Assembly: GCA_903900845.1 (NCBI GenBank)
Contig: CAIUOU010000107.1
Span: 1 to 56,463, forward strand
From: an uncultured Opitutia bacterium
GTDB lineage: Bacteria > Verrucomicrobiota > Verrucomicrobiia > Opitutales > Opitutaceae
Length of the DNA: 56,463 nucleotides
Direction of reading: 5' to 3'
Under the pieces are notes generated by a model. That model was not told where the DNA came from. It was given only the letters and a program-made list of their open reading frames with translations, and did no database searches. This document shows positions 1 through 9,109 of the stretch, one piece after another (position 1 is the first letter of the stretch; each line of letters begins with the position of its first letter). A program made the position numbers and the translations under genes.

Positions 1-1
1 C

Positions 2-2680
2 GCCGCCGCCCTTTTCGCCGCGCTGGTCGCGATCCTGCTGGCGCTGGAAAAAGCCCCCGGCTTTCGCGCGGCTCTCGCGGCCGCCGCCGACCGACGGTCG
101 ACGCGTCCGGCTCTCGCCGTGATGCTTGCCGCCGCCGTGGCTGTGATCGCGAGCGCCTATCCGATAGTGTTCCTGGGCCGGAGCCTCGTCTCACCCAACC
201 TCGGCACGACGCTGCTCTACGACAAGTTCCCCACGCTGCCGGGCTACCGTTCGAGCGCGATGACCGACCCGAAGCTGTCCGACGTCGGCGCTGTGATGTG
301 GCAGCACGTGCCCTTTTCCGTGATCCAGCACCGTGCGCTTTCGCAGGGAGAATTGCCGCTGTGGAACCGCTACAACGCGCTGGGGGTACCATTGCTCGGC
401 CAAGGGCAATCGATGTTCGGCGACCCGCTCCATTTTCTGGTCATCGCGGCCCGCGGCGCCGCCTGGGCCTGGGACCTGAAATACCTGATCGCGAAGTGGC
501 TCTTCGCGTCCGGACTCGGACTAGCCGTACTCGCGCTGATCGAGGGACGAAGGGACCAAAGAACTAAGGGACCAAGGGACAAAGGGACTAACCGACCAAA
601 GGACGAGGCGCGATCGGAGGCGGGCTCCCACGCCTCACTCTCTGATTCCCTCACTCCCCCACTCCCTCCGTCCCTTAGTCCCTTAGTCCTTTCCTCCCTT
701 GGCCCCTTGATCGTCGCCTTCGCGGCGCCGTTCATCGGCTTCTTCCTCTACCGGATCAACCACCCGGCGTACTTCAGCCTCTGCTATGCCCCGTGGCCCC
801 TTTACTGCCTGCTGCGCGTGGCGAACGCGGGGGATCGCCGCGGGGTCACGCTGTGGTCGGCCGGGTTGCTGGTGGCGAATCTAGCCCTGATGAACAGCGG
901 CACGGTGAAGGAGGCGTACATGCTGCTGCTCAGTGTGAACTTCTCCGGGCTATGCGTTCTGCTGGCGGGGCGCGGCGGCTGGCGCGAAAAGTTCTCGAAA
1001 CTCGGGACGCTCGCGTGGTTCGGGCTTCTCTTCGTCCTCATCACCGCGCCGGTGTGGAACACATTCCTGAACACCCTGCGCCAGGCCTACACGGGCTACA
1101 ACGCCGCCAGCGCTTACCAGCTGCAGCCTTCGCTGCTGCTCGGGCTCTTCGACGAGATCTTCCACCGCCCGCTGCTCTCGCGGAACCAGGTCTACGCGCC
1201 GTCACTCAACTTCCTGCTCCTCGGCGGGCTGCTCCTGTTTCTCGCCACGCTGCGGCGGCAATTCGACCGGCCGGCCGTCATGGCGCTCGCCGCCAGCTCC
1301 CTCCTGCCGCTGGCCCTCGCTTTCGGTTTCATCTCCCCCGACTGGATCGTGAAGATCCCGTTCCTGAGCAACGTCGCCCACCTCGATAACACGTTCTCCT
1401 GCGTGCTGATCGTCCTGTGGGCCGTGCTGGCCGGAGTCGGTTTCACGCAGGCCGCCGGGCGACTCGGCACCCGCGAAGGTCGCGACGACCTCATCATCGC
1501 CGGGCTCCTGCTGTTCGGGCTAGTCTTCGCATGGCTTGCGTTCGGCCACGCCGCCCACCGCCCGATCTACGGGCCGGTCTTCACCGTGAACCAGCCGGGG
1601 CGGACCCTGCTGATCGACCCGTTCATCTTGGATTACCTGATCGCACTCCTCGCCGCGCTCACCGGACTCGCGGTCGCCGCGCACCTAGCTCTGCGCCGCC
1701 GACGTCTGACCGCGGCCACCGGCCTGGCGATCGCGGGCTGCACGGTTCTCCTCCTCTGGCGCCATGGCGCGCACGATTCCGCACTGGGTTTCGAGGACTT
1801 CGTCAACCGCCCGACGCGCCGGGCCGATTTCCACGCCCGCTCCGAGGCCATGGAGACCGCTCGCGCCGCGCAGGAAGGAACCCCGGCCCGCGGCTACGGC
1901 CTGCATGGTAATTTCTTCCCCGGCTGGACCGGTGTCTACGGGCTGGAAGGCGTGCACGGCCCCGACGCGCTCGTGAACCCGTTTGTGCGCGAACTGATGG
2001 GCGCGTCCGGCATCACGCGCATGTGGGATTGGCGCTTCTACGCGGAGGCCCGCGAAGCGGGAAATGTCCGGCCGTTTTTCGACGCCCTGAACGTGCGCCA
2101 CTATTTTGACCTCGCGAGCGACCAGGGCGTGCTCGGCCGCGCCCTGCGCCTCGTGCGCACTGCGGACCTCGACGTCTACGAGAGCCCGACCGCGTGGCCG
2201 CGAGCGTTCTTCAGCGACCGGGTGGTGGTGTATGAGACACCCGCCGAGCTCGCCGCGCGCATCCGGGCGGCCGCCGGCCGGCCGTTCGCCGCGTTGCAGA
2301 GGAAGGATCACTCCTCCCAAGGAATGCTTTCGGCGGTGCCCCGCGCTGAGACCGGTGCCACGGTGAACCCCGCGCGCGATTACCGACTCACCGCCAATTC
2401 CACCTCTTTCACGGTGAAGGCCAACGGTCCCGGGGTGATCACGGTCCTCGAAGCTCACTGGCCCGGCGACTTCCGTGCGACCCTTAATGGCCGGGAGGCC
2501 GGCGTCGTCCGCGTTAACCACGCCTTCAACGGGATCGCGGTGCCGGCCGCCGGCGAGCACCGGGTGACCCTTCGCTACCACCCGCGAGATCTTTCCCGCG
2601 ACCTGATCTTGTCCGCCCTCGGCGCGGCGCTGCTCGCCGCGACCCTGCTCCTCGCGCTCCGCCCGGCGCGCCGCGCATGA
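2..2680 (+). CDS. YfhO-like polytopic membrane protein (5' end outside window)
   Basis: The reading frame is open from the window edge, so the N-terminus is missing; the GTG at 119 is only the first start codon visible inside. The protein has many hydrophobic segments, then a soluble C-terminal part and a last membrane helix. The end, with an LEAHWPGDF segment, an asparagine-rich turn and an AGEHRVTLRYHP segment, resembles the C-terminus of YfhO-family proteins, which are linked to glycosylation of cell-wall or lipid-linked polymers. It is the first gene seen of an operon and overlaps the next gene by ATGA. About 57 residues (codons 542-712) are hydrophilic, Arg/Lys-rich then Ser/Pro/Leu-rich, and derive from an inserted palindromic element. 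The substrate is unknown. Confidence 0.75.
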   Translation, partial: AAALFAALVAILLALEKAPGFRAALAAAADRRSTRPALAVMLAAAVAVIASAYPIVFLGRSLVSPNLGTTLLYDKFPTLPGYRSSAMTDPKLSDVGAVMWQHVPFSVIQHRALSQGELPLWNRYNALGVPLLGQGQSMFGDPLHFLVIAARGAAWAWDLKYLIAKWLFASGLGLAVLALIEGRRDQRTKGPRDKGTNRPKDEARSEAGSHASLSDSLTPPLPPSLSPLVLSSLGPLIVAFAAPFIGFFLYRINHPAYFSLCYAPWPLYCLLRVANAGDRRGVTLWSAGLLVANLALMNSGTVKEAYMLLLSVNFSGLCVLLAGRGGWREKFSKLGTLAWFGLLFVLITAPVWNTFLNTLRQAYTGYNAASAYQLQPSLLLGLFDEIFHRPLLSRNQVYAPSLNFLLLGGLLLFLATLRRQFDRPAVMALAASSLLPLALAFGFISPDWIVKIPFLSNVAHLDNTFSCVLIVLWAVLAGVGFTQAAGRLGTREGRDDLIIAGLLLFGLVFAWLAFGHAAHRPIYGPVFTVNQPGRTLLIDPFILDYLIALLAALTGLAVAAHLALRRRRLTAATGLAIAGCTVLLLWRHGAHDSALGFEDFVNRPTRRADFHARSEAMETARAAQEGTPARGYGLHGNFFPGWTGVYGLEGVHGPDALVNPFVRELMGASGITRMWDWRFYAEAREAGNVRPFFDALNVRHYFDLASDQGVLGRALRLVRTADLDVYESPTAWPRAFFSDRVVVYETPAELAARIRAAAGRPFAALQRKDHSSQGMLSAVPRAETGATVNPARDYRLTANSTSFTVKANGPGVITVLEAHWPGDFRATLNGREAGVVRVNHAFNGIAVPAAGEHRVTLRYHPRDLSRDLILSALGAALLAATLLLALRPARRA
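537..713. mobile_element. In-frame palindromic element with 6-bp target duplication
   Basis: The arms at 538-587 and 663-712 are inverted repeats matching at 41 of 50 positions, separated by about 75 nt. The left arm is built of 8-bp units of the type ACYAAGGG. TGATCG occurs at both 537-542 and 708-713, which fits a target-site duplication. Element plus one duplicate is 171 bp, exactly 57 codons, without a stop, so the host frame survives. Removing it joins Leu-Ile directly to Val-Ala-Phe. It carries no gene of its own and looks like a MITE-type element. The family is not recognised. Confidence 0.8.
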
Positions 2681-3603
2681 GCACGCCGGCCTGCCGCGCC
2701 TGCGGATCCGCGCGCACCCGGACGCGCGGGGAGAAGACCGGCGCGCACCTTCGTCGGGTCTTCACGTTCCACGACTGCGCGGATTGCGGCCTGCTGTTCG
2801 TGGAGCCCTTCTCCGGGTTCGGAGTGTACGACGACGCCTACTACCGCGGTGAGGGACCGGATCCCTATGTCGATTACGAGACCGAGTACCGCGACTGGCG
2901 GTCCAGCGACCGGCGGCACGAACTCGAGGACCTGGTCGGGATCGCGGCCGGTCTCCTGCGGCGCGAAAACGCCCCGGGCCGAGCCGGCGAACCGCTGCGC
3001 TGGTTGGATTTCGGGTGCGGCGCCGGGGCGCTGCTGAAATGCCTGCGCGACACCGGCCGCGTGGCGGGGCGAAGTCTGGAACTGACCGGGCACGACGTCG
3101 GCTCCTGGGCCGATCGGCTCCGCTCGGAGGACAGGCTGAAGATATTGAGCCTCGCGGAACTCGCGTCGCTGCCCGGAGGGTCGTTCGACGTGATCAGCAT
3201 GATCGAGGTGATCGAGCATCTGCCGTTCCCGCAGGAGCCGGTCGCGCTGGCGACGCGCCTGCTGCGTCCGGGCGGTTTGCTGCTCCTGACCACCGGCAAC
3301 CTCGGCTCGCCGGCCGCCCGCCGTGCGGGCCTTGCCCACCATTACTGCGCGCCGGAAATCCACGTGAGCCTGTTCAACCCCGATTCCCTCTCCCGCGTCT
3401 ACACCCGGAGCGGACTGCGTCCGGTGAAGGTGCGTTACCGTGGGGCGATCCGCTTCAAGGTGCTGAAGACGCTGCGCCACCGGCCGCTACTGCGCTTCGT
3501 GGCTTCGATCGCCCTGCGGCTGCCGCCCGTGATCGCCGCCGTGGACCTGCTGTACGGCGTCTCGGCGATGCCTTGCGCGGTGAAACCGCGCCCCCCAGCG
3601 TGA
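2677..3603 (+). CDS. Zinc-ribbon class I SAM-dependent methyltransferase
   Basis: This 308-residue protein starts with a probable zinc ribbon (C6-x2-C9 and C34-x2-C37), a common opening in methyltransferases of sugar and surface-polymer clusters. A Rossmann methyltransferase domain follows, with motif I LDFGCGAG at residues 110-117 and a post-motif segment SFDVISMIEVIEHL, as in Methyltransf_23-type enzymes. The C-terminal third, after residue 210, is basic and hydrophobic, with a possible amphipathic or membrane-associated helix. The ATG overlaps the stop codon of the upstream membrane protein (ATGA), so translation is probably coupled. In this context it probably methylates a sugar or lipid-linked intermediate, but the acceptor cannot be told from sequence. 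Confidence 0.85.
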   Translation: MSTPACRACGSARTRTRGEKTGAHLRRVFTFHDCADCGLLFVEPFSGFGVYDDAYYRGEGPDPYVDYETEYRDWRSSDRRHELEDLVGIAAGLLRRENAPGRAGEPLRWLDFGCGAGALLKCLRDTGRVAGRSLELTGHDVGSWADRLRSEDRLKILSLAELASLPGGSFDVISMIEVIEHLPFPQEPVALATRLLRPGGLLLLTTGNLGSPAARRAGLAHHYCAPEIHVSLFNPDSLSRVYTRSGLRPVKVRYRGAIRFKVLKTLRHRPLLRFVASIALRLPPVIAAVDLLYGVSAMPCAVKPRPPA

Positions 3604-3622
3604 ACACGCGCCTAGCCCGCTG

Positions 3623-4378
3623 ATGCACCCACGCCCCTTCCCGCCCATCACCGACGGCACGCTTTCCGTGGTGGTGCCCATCTACAACGAGGCGGCCACG
3701 GCGCGGCCGGCCCTTGAGGCGATCCTCGCGAAGGAGGTGCCGGGGTGGACGCTCGAAATCATCATCGTCGAAAGCAATTCGACCGACGGCACGCGCGCGA
3801 TCGTGGAGGAATTCCGCGAACATCCGCGGGCGCGTCTGATTCTCGAGGATCGCCCGCGCGGCAAGGGTTTCGCGGTCCGCACCGGGCTGGCGTCGGCGAC
3901 GGGTGACGTGGTGCTAATCCAGGACGCCGATCTCGAGTACGACCTGAATGACTACGATGTGCTGCTGGCCCCGCTGGCCGCGGGCCGCCAGTCGTTCGTG
4001 CTGGGCTCGCGCCACGGTCAGGGTGGATGGGCGATCCGGACATTCTCCGACCAACCCGTGCAGGCGCTGGTGCTGAATTGCGCGCACTGGGGTTTCACCC
4101 TGCTCATCAACGTCTCGCTGGGCGTCTGGCTCCGCGACCCGTTCACGATGTACAAGGTGTTCCGCCGCGATTGCCTCGCGGGCCTGACCTTCGAGTGCAA
4201 CCGCTTCGATTTCGACTGGGAGTTGCTGATCAAGCTCATCCGCCGAGGCCACCATCCGATCGAGATCCCCGTCAGCTACAAGTCGCGCTCGTTCAAGGAG
4301 GGGAAAAAGATCTCCATGTTCCGCGACCCCGTGACCTGGCTCTGGGCGCTGGCGAAGTTCCGCTTCCAGCGCTTCTAG
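3623..4378 (+). CDS. Glycosyltransferase family 2
   Basis: The protein has 251 residues. The GT-A fold is shown by VVVPIYNEA at residues 16-24, the IVESNSTDGT nucleotide-sugar segment at 48-57, and a DAD metal-binding motif at 101-103. It resembles the dolichol-phosphate-mannose synthase-like branch, which moves a sugar from a nucleotide donor onto a polyprenyl phosphate. There is no clear transmembrane pair at the C-terminus, so it would act as a soluble or peripheral enzyme on the cytoplasmic face. Its neighbours are GT-C-like membrane proteins, which typically use such polyprenyl-linked sugars as donors. That functional coupling is inference; the family call is firm. Confidence 0.9.
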   Translation: MHPRPFPPITDGTLSVVVPIYNEAATARPALEAILAKEVPGWTLEIIIVESNSTDGTRAIVEEFREHPRARLILEDRPRGKGFAVRTGLASATGDVVLIQDADLEYDLNDYDVLLAPLAAGRQSFVLGSRHGQGGWAIRTFSDQPVQALVLNCAHWGFTLLINVSLGVWLRDPFTMYKVFRRDCLAGLTFECNRFDFDWELLIKLIRRGHHPIEIPVSYKSRSFKEGKKISMFRDPVTWLWALAKFRFQRF

Positions 4379-4381
4379 CGG

Positions 4382-7300
4382 ATGCGCCCGCGTCTCGTCC
4401 TGCTCGCGCTCCTGGTGTGCGCCGTTCTGGCGGCGGTCGCGCGGTTCTCGCTTCGCACCGGACCGCAATTCACGGGCCTCGCGGCCGAGACGACAGGCCG
4501 CTTCACCGAGGGCGGCGGCTGGTTCCAAGGCGATCCGCTGGTCACCCATGCGCCGGTGCGCGCCTGGGGCTCGTGGAACGGTTCCGATGAAAACACCGGC
4601 GCGCTGCGGCTCGGGCCTTTTCCCGCACCGGCCCGGCTGCGCCTCGCCGTCGGCGGCTACCCCCCGTACCCGGGGAACACGCTTAGGCTGGAACTGGCCG
4701 GCACCGCCGAGACGGTGCCCCTGAAACCGCCCGCCGTCGGCGAACGCTGGCGGATCATCGACCAGGATTTGCCCGCCGCCTGGCGCGGCCGGTCGGTCAC
4801 CCTCGTCGCGATTGACGAGGCAAAGGCGATCGGCGGCTGGATAGCCGTCACCGAGCCCCTGCGCGGCGGCGTGGGCGACGGTCCCGCCGGGCTCTGGCAG
4901 ACCCTCGCGGCCTGGGCGGCCAACGGGTTGCTGCTGGGGCTCGTCTGGTGCGCCGCGCTGCGCGCGCTGGCACGACGCGACTGGATCCCGAATGCGTGGC
5001 TGCCGGTTGCCGCCGCGGCGGTCGTCGCCGGCGCGGGCTATCTTGTCTTCTGGGCCTACTTCACGGGACCAGGCGCGGGTCTCGCGGCCGCGCTCGCCGT
5101 ACTCGCGGGGGCCGCGTGGTTCGGCCGGCGCGGAACCGGTCTCGGTCCGGAGGCGGAAAGCGAGGTCCGGCCCGTCGTGCTGCTCACCCTCGCCACGGGA
5201 CTGCTGCATCTATCGCTGCTGCACCTGTTCCCGTCCTCCCTCGATTTCTACCAGCTTGCCGCGAACCGGTTCCGGCAGGAGCTGCCCACGGACAACCAGC
5301 TGCCCCACGAGGCCGGCGAGCGGTTGATTGCGGGCCAGCCGCTGAAGCAGGCCGAAACCGACTGGCTGTCGAGCGACCGTCCCCCGCTGCAGACGGGCTG
5401 GCAGTTGATCACGTGGCGAACGCTCGAGGCCGCGGGTCTCGACCCGCGGGCGGCGAGCGGCACGGCGGCGGTGTGGTTCCAGCTCACCTGGGTCGCCGCC
5501 GCCTTCGCGCTGCTGCGCACGCTCGGGGTGGGATCGCGGGCGGCCGCCGCGTGGACCGCGGCCCTGGCCCTCAGCGGCTTCTTCCTGCAGAACACCGTCT
5601 TCACCTGGCCCAAACTCTCCGCCGCGGCGTTCGCCGGCGGGGCCTTTGCGCTCTGGCTGGCGCCCGGCGCGACGCTCGCGCGCGGCCGCCGCGTCCTGCT
5701 CGGCGCGGCGCTGGCCGGAGCCGCCTGGCTCTCCCACGGAGGCGTGGCGTTCTCCTTCCTCGCGCTGGCGCCGTGGGTGCTCTGGCGCTGCTGCCGCGGC
5801 GAATGGCGCGAATGGCTTAAGGCCTCGCTCCTGTTCGTGCTCATCGCCTCTCCGTGGGTCGCCTACCAGCGCTTCTACGATCCCCCGGGCAACCGACTCC
5901 TCAAGTGGCATCTCGGCGGGCAGATCCCGAAGGACGACCGCGGCGTGTGGCCGACGATCCGCGAGAATTACGCCAAGCTGACCTGGGAGCAGATCCTCAC
6001 CAACAAGGCGCGTAATCTAGCCCTGCAGAACGACGGCCGCACCGCGGCTCTCCTCGAGACCGCGCCCGCGGCCGCCATGGACCGCCGGAACCAGGAGTTC
6101 TTCCTCGCAGGTCGCGCGCTCACGTGGTGGCTCTTCGGCCTGCTGCTCCTGCCGTTCGCGTGGCGCAACCTGCAGCCTCCCGCCAGGCACACCGAGCGAC
6201 GGCTGCACCTCGCGCTGCTCGGTTGGACGGCACTGACGGTACCCCTCTGGTGCGGGCTGATGTTCGACGCCAATCAGACCGTCATTCACCAGGGATCCTA
6301 TGCCATGATGCTGGGGGCCTTCGTGCTGCTTTCCGCGTGGTTTCACGCGGCCGGCCGGATCTGGCTTCCGGTCATCACGGCGGCGCAGATGTTCACCCTT
6401 CTCACCACGTGGGCACCGGCCAGCGGGATCGTGGGAGGGGATGTGTCTTCCGGAGCCACCATGCTGGGTGCAACCGCGGGACTGGTGCTCATCGCCATCA
6501 TCGTGCGCGGTTGGCGCGAGGCCCGGCCCGAAGCCGTCGCCCCGCATTCCGCGCCGACAGCCACAATCGCGACGGGTGAAAGCGCTTGGCGGGCGGCGCT
6601 GCCTTGGATCGCCGCCGGGCTGGCGCTGTTGCCGGGCGTGCTTTGCGCCCGCGCTCTGGCCGACCTCTGGTGGTTCGGTGACGATTGGGATCTGCTCGAC
6701 CAGATCCAGCGCCTGGGCTTCGGGCGGTGGATGATGGTGCCTTTCGCGGAGAACTTCGTCCCGCTGTTCAAGGCGCTCTGGGGAAGCCTGGTTTTCGCGG
6801 GCGGCGGCGACTACCGGCCGATGATCGCGGCGCTCTGGCTTACCCACGCGCTCAACGCCGCGCTCCTCGCGCGCCTTTTGCTCGCGGCGGGCTTCGCTCC
6901 GCTACCGGTGGCTTTCGCCGCGGCGCTGTTCGCCGTATCCTCCGCCAATCTCGAGTCGCTCGCGTGGTCCGTGCAATGGTCGGCGCTGCTCGCGACCTTG
7001 TTCTTCTTGGCCGCCGCCGGGATTCACACTCGGTCCGCCTCCTCCGCCTGGCGCCGCCGGCTCCTGCTGGCGGCGTTCTCCGCCGCGAGCGCGCTGGCGT
7101 TCTCGCGTGGCGTGCTCACCGGCCTGGCGCTCGCCGCCGCGGTGCTGTTCCCGTGGGTGGCGAACGAGCGCCCGTGGCGTGAACGCTGGAGCGATGCCCT
7201 CACGGCCGCCCTCCCCGCGCTCGCGATCGGGGCCGTGATCTTTTTCGCGGCTGCCGGCAACCATCGCGCGCTGGGCGGGCACCTGGGAGACGTCGCCGCT

Positions 7301-7843
7301 TTCGCGTTCTGTCATTGGTCCGTCGCCCCGCTGCACCGGCTGCTCGGCGCCGTGTCATGGCATTGGCCGCTGATCATGACGCTCGGCGTCGTGAAACTCG
7401 CCGTCATCGTGGCCGTACTGCGCACCGCCACCATGCCGCAACGCCGGCTGCTTGTCCTACTGCTCCTGCTCGACCTGGGCAACGCCGCGCTGCTCGGTAT
7501 CGGGCGCCACCACACCGGGCTGCCCGCGGCCAACAGCGAGCGCTACTATTACACCGCGCTGCTCTGTTTCCTGCCCTTCCTCGCCCTCGCCTTGGAAAAC
7601 TGGCTGGCGCCGTTCGATCGCTACCGCCGATCCGTCGCCGCCACCGCGCTCGCTCTCGCCATCCTGCTGGCTGCGTGGGGCTGGCCCGCCGCCGCGGAAG
7701 GCTTCGCCCAAAATCGCGGCCGCAACACCCGCGAATTGCTGCTGCGCCGGAACGACGCTCCCGCCGAGGGTGCCGTGCCGGGCATTCCCTTCCTGTCCAC
7801 ACGGCGCGCGCGCGAGTTGATCGAGGCTTACCGGCTCCACTGA
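4382..7843 (+). CDS. Two-module GT-C-like membrane protein (fusion)
   Basis: This 1153-residue protein has an N-terminal signal anchor and then a soluble beta-type domain (about residues 30-160, AVGGYPPYPG core). A multi-helix region carries an FTWPK motif near residue 405, and after about residue 730 a second multi-helix module opens with WWFGDDWDLLDQ. The first module has the same layout as the product of 10941-13205, which also has an FTWPK motif. The second starts with an acidic Asp-Asp pair in a loop, typical of GT-C catalytic loops. At more than twice the length of a single GT-C protein it looks like a fusion of two units. It begins 3 bases after the upstream stop. Substrate unknown. 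Confidence 0.7.
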   Translation: MRPRLVLLALLVCAVLAAVARFSLRTGPQFTGLAAETTGRFTEGGGWFQGDPLVTHAPVRAWGSWNGSDENTGALRLGPFPAPARLRLAVGGYPPYPGNTLRLELAGTAETVPLKPPAVGERWRIIDQDLPAAWRGRSVTLVAIDEAKAIGGWIAVTEPLRGGVGDGPAGLWQTLAAWAANGLLLGLVWCAALRALARRDWIPNAWLPVAAAAVVAGAGYLVFWAYFTGPGAGLAAALAVLAGAAWFGRRGTGLGPEAESEVRPVVLLTLATGLLHLSLLHLFPSSLDFYQLAANRFRQELPTDNQLPHEAGERLIAGQPLKQAETDWLSSDRPPLQTGWQLITWRTLEAAGLDPRAASGTAAVWFQLTWVAAAFALLRTLGVGSRAAAAWTAALALSGFFLQNTVFTWPKLSAAAFAGGAFALWLAPGATLARGRRVLLGAALAGAAWLSHGGVAFSFLALAPWVLWRCCRGEWREWLKASLLFVLIASPWVAYQRFYDPPGNRLLKWHLGGQIPKDDRGVWPTIRENYAKLTWEQILTNKARNLALQNDGRTAALLETAPAAAMDRRNQEFFLAGRALTWWLFGLLLLPFAWRNLQPPARHTERRLHLALLGWTALTVPLWCGLMFDANQTVIHQGSYAMMLGAFVLLSAWFHAAGRIWLPVITAAQMFTLLTTWAPASGIVGGDVSSGATMLGATAGLVLIAIIVRGWREARPEAVAPHSAPTATIATGESAWRAALPWIAAGLALLPGVLCARALADLWWFGDDWDLLDQIQRLGFGRWMMVPFAENFVPLFKALWGSLVFAGGGDYRPMIAALWLTHALNAALLARLLLAAGFAPLPVAFAAALFAVSSANLESLAWSVQWSALLATLFFLAAAGIHTRSASSAWRRRLLLAAFSAASALAFSRGVLTGLALAAAVLFPWVANERPWRERWSDALTAALPALAIGAVIFFAAAGNHRALGGHLGDVAAFAFCHWSVAPLHRLLGAVSWHWPLIMTLGVVKLAVIVAVLRTATMPQRRLLVLLLLLDLGNAALLGIGRHHTGLPAANSERYYYTALLCFLPFLALALENWLAPFDRYRRSVAATALALAILLAAWGWPAAAEGFAQNRGRNTRELLLRRNDAPAEGAVPGIPFLSTRRARELIEAYRLH

Positions 7844-7852
7844 ACCGCTGCC

Positions 7853-9109
7853 ATGCCGGGAACTCCCTTCCCAACCTCCGGACTCGTTCCGAAACTTGCG
7901 GCTTGGTGGCGCGAACCGCGGCGTAACGGTTGGGTCTTGGCCGGCCTCGCGGGCCTGCTCCTCCTGCGCCGGCCTGACGCCCTCGCGGCACCCCAGCTCT
8001 GGGCCGAGGACGGCAGCGTCTTCCTGCTGGGGCAGGACGCCCATGGACTCGCGGCCGTGCTCCATCCCTACATGGGCTACCTGCACACGCTGCCGCGTCT
8101 CACCGCGTGGGTGGCGGACCGGGTCCTCGATGTCGCGTGGTGGCCCGCGTTCTACAACTCCGTCGCCTTCGTGGTCTGGCTCGGCGTCCTGGCGCGCCTT
8201 TTCTCGCCGCGCCTCAACCTGCCCCACCGGCCCTGGCTCGCGGCCGGAGTGCTGCTCGCGGTGCAGACGCCGGAGATTTTCCTCAACCTCACCAACGCCC
8301 AGTGGGCCGGCGCGCTGCTTTTGCTACAGCAGACGCTCATCGTCCGGCCGGCCGGACACCGCCAGCGCGCGGCCGACCTCACGCTCGTCGCGCTCTTCGG
8401 GCTGACCGGACCGTTTATCATCCCGCTGTTTCCGTTGTTCGCGTGGCGCTCGTGGCGCGACCGCCATGGGGACAACCTCGCGGTGCTGGCGCTCGCCGGA
8501 CTTTGCGCGGCGATCCAAGGCGCCTGCCTCCACCACGCCGCGATCACCTTCGAGCACCAGCACGCGCCCCTCGACGCCGTCACGGCCGCCGTGGCGCTCG
8601 CCCGCCGCCTCGTCGTCTGGCCGCTGCTCGGACCGACCGCCGCGCGCGACCTTCCCTCGATCGTCCAAGTCGCCCTCGGCGCCACCGCCCTCGGCTTCCT
8701 GATCTGGCGCGCGGCGCGGGCGGAATCCGGCCGCTTCACCCGCGCCGCGCTACTCACCGCAGGCACACTGCTGATGACCGCCGGCTTCATCCGCATGCGA
8801 CCCGACACCTGGACCGGCGACGACCTCGCGTTCAGCGACCGGTACTTTTTTCACGCGCGCGTCATCCTGTTCTGGTTGTTGGCCCTCGAGCTGGACGCCG
8901 CCGGGCGAGCGGCCGCGCTGACCAGCCGGTTCGCGTTGCTGTTGGCATTGTTCACCCATCTGCCCGGGTACCGCTTCCCCGCGTCGCCGGATTTCCGCTG
9001 GGCGGAGCGCTGCGAACCCATCCGAAACGGAACGCCCGCCGACATCCCGATCCTGCCGGACGGATGGACGCTGCATTACCCGGGCCGGCCGGCGCCACGT
9101 CAGCGATGA
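7853..9109 (+). CDS. GT-C-like membrane protein, short tandem copy
   Basis: This is a 418-residue polytopic membrane protein. After a first hydrophobic segment it has PQLWAEDGSVFLL, then GYLHTLPRLTAW and DVAWWPAFYNS, and it ends in a soluble tail with LPDGWTLHYPGRP. All these motifs recur in the next gene, so the two are tandem paralogues. This copy lacks the N-terminal beta-type domain of its neighbour. The acidic ED in the first external loop could be the catalytic acid of a GT-C enzyme, but this is inference. The stop codon overlaps the next start (ATGA at 9106-9109). Confidence 0.7.
   Translation: MPGTPFPTSGLVPKLAAWWREPRRNGWVLAGLAGLLLLRRPDALAAPQLWAEDGSVFLLGQDAHGLAAVLHPYMGYLHTLPRLTAWVADRVLDVAWWPAFYNSVAFVVWLGVLARLFSPRLNLPHRPWLAAGVLLAVQTPEIFLNLTNAQWAGALLLLQQTLIVRPAGHRQRAADLTLVALFGLTGPFIIPLFPLFAWRSWRDRHGDNLAVLALAGLCAAIQGACLHHAAITFEHQHAPLDAVTAAVALARRLVVWPLLGPTAARDLPSIVQVALGATALGFLIWRAARAESGRFTRAALLTAGTLLMTAGFIRMRPDTWTGDDLAFSDRYFFHARVILFWLLALELDAAGRAAALTSRFALLLALFTHLPGYRFPASPDFRWAERCEPIRNGTPADIPILPDGWTLHYPGRPAPRQR

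Noticed and set aside
3914-5209. 431-codon minus-strand open frame opposite the GT2 and GT-C genes
   Set aside because: Composition is Arg/Pro/Gly-rich with no domain, and it lies opposite two well-supported genes.
8107-9105. 333-codon upstream extension of the 9106 gene
   Set aside because: It overlaps the previous gene in another frame and is low-complexity Arg/Pro/Ala, typical of GC-rich shadows.
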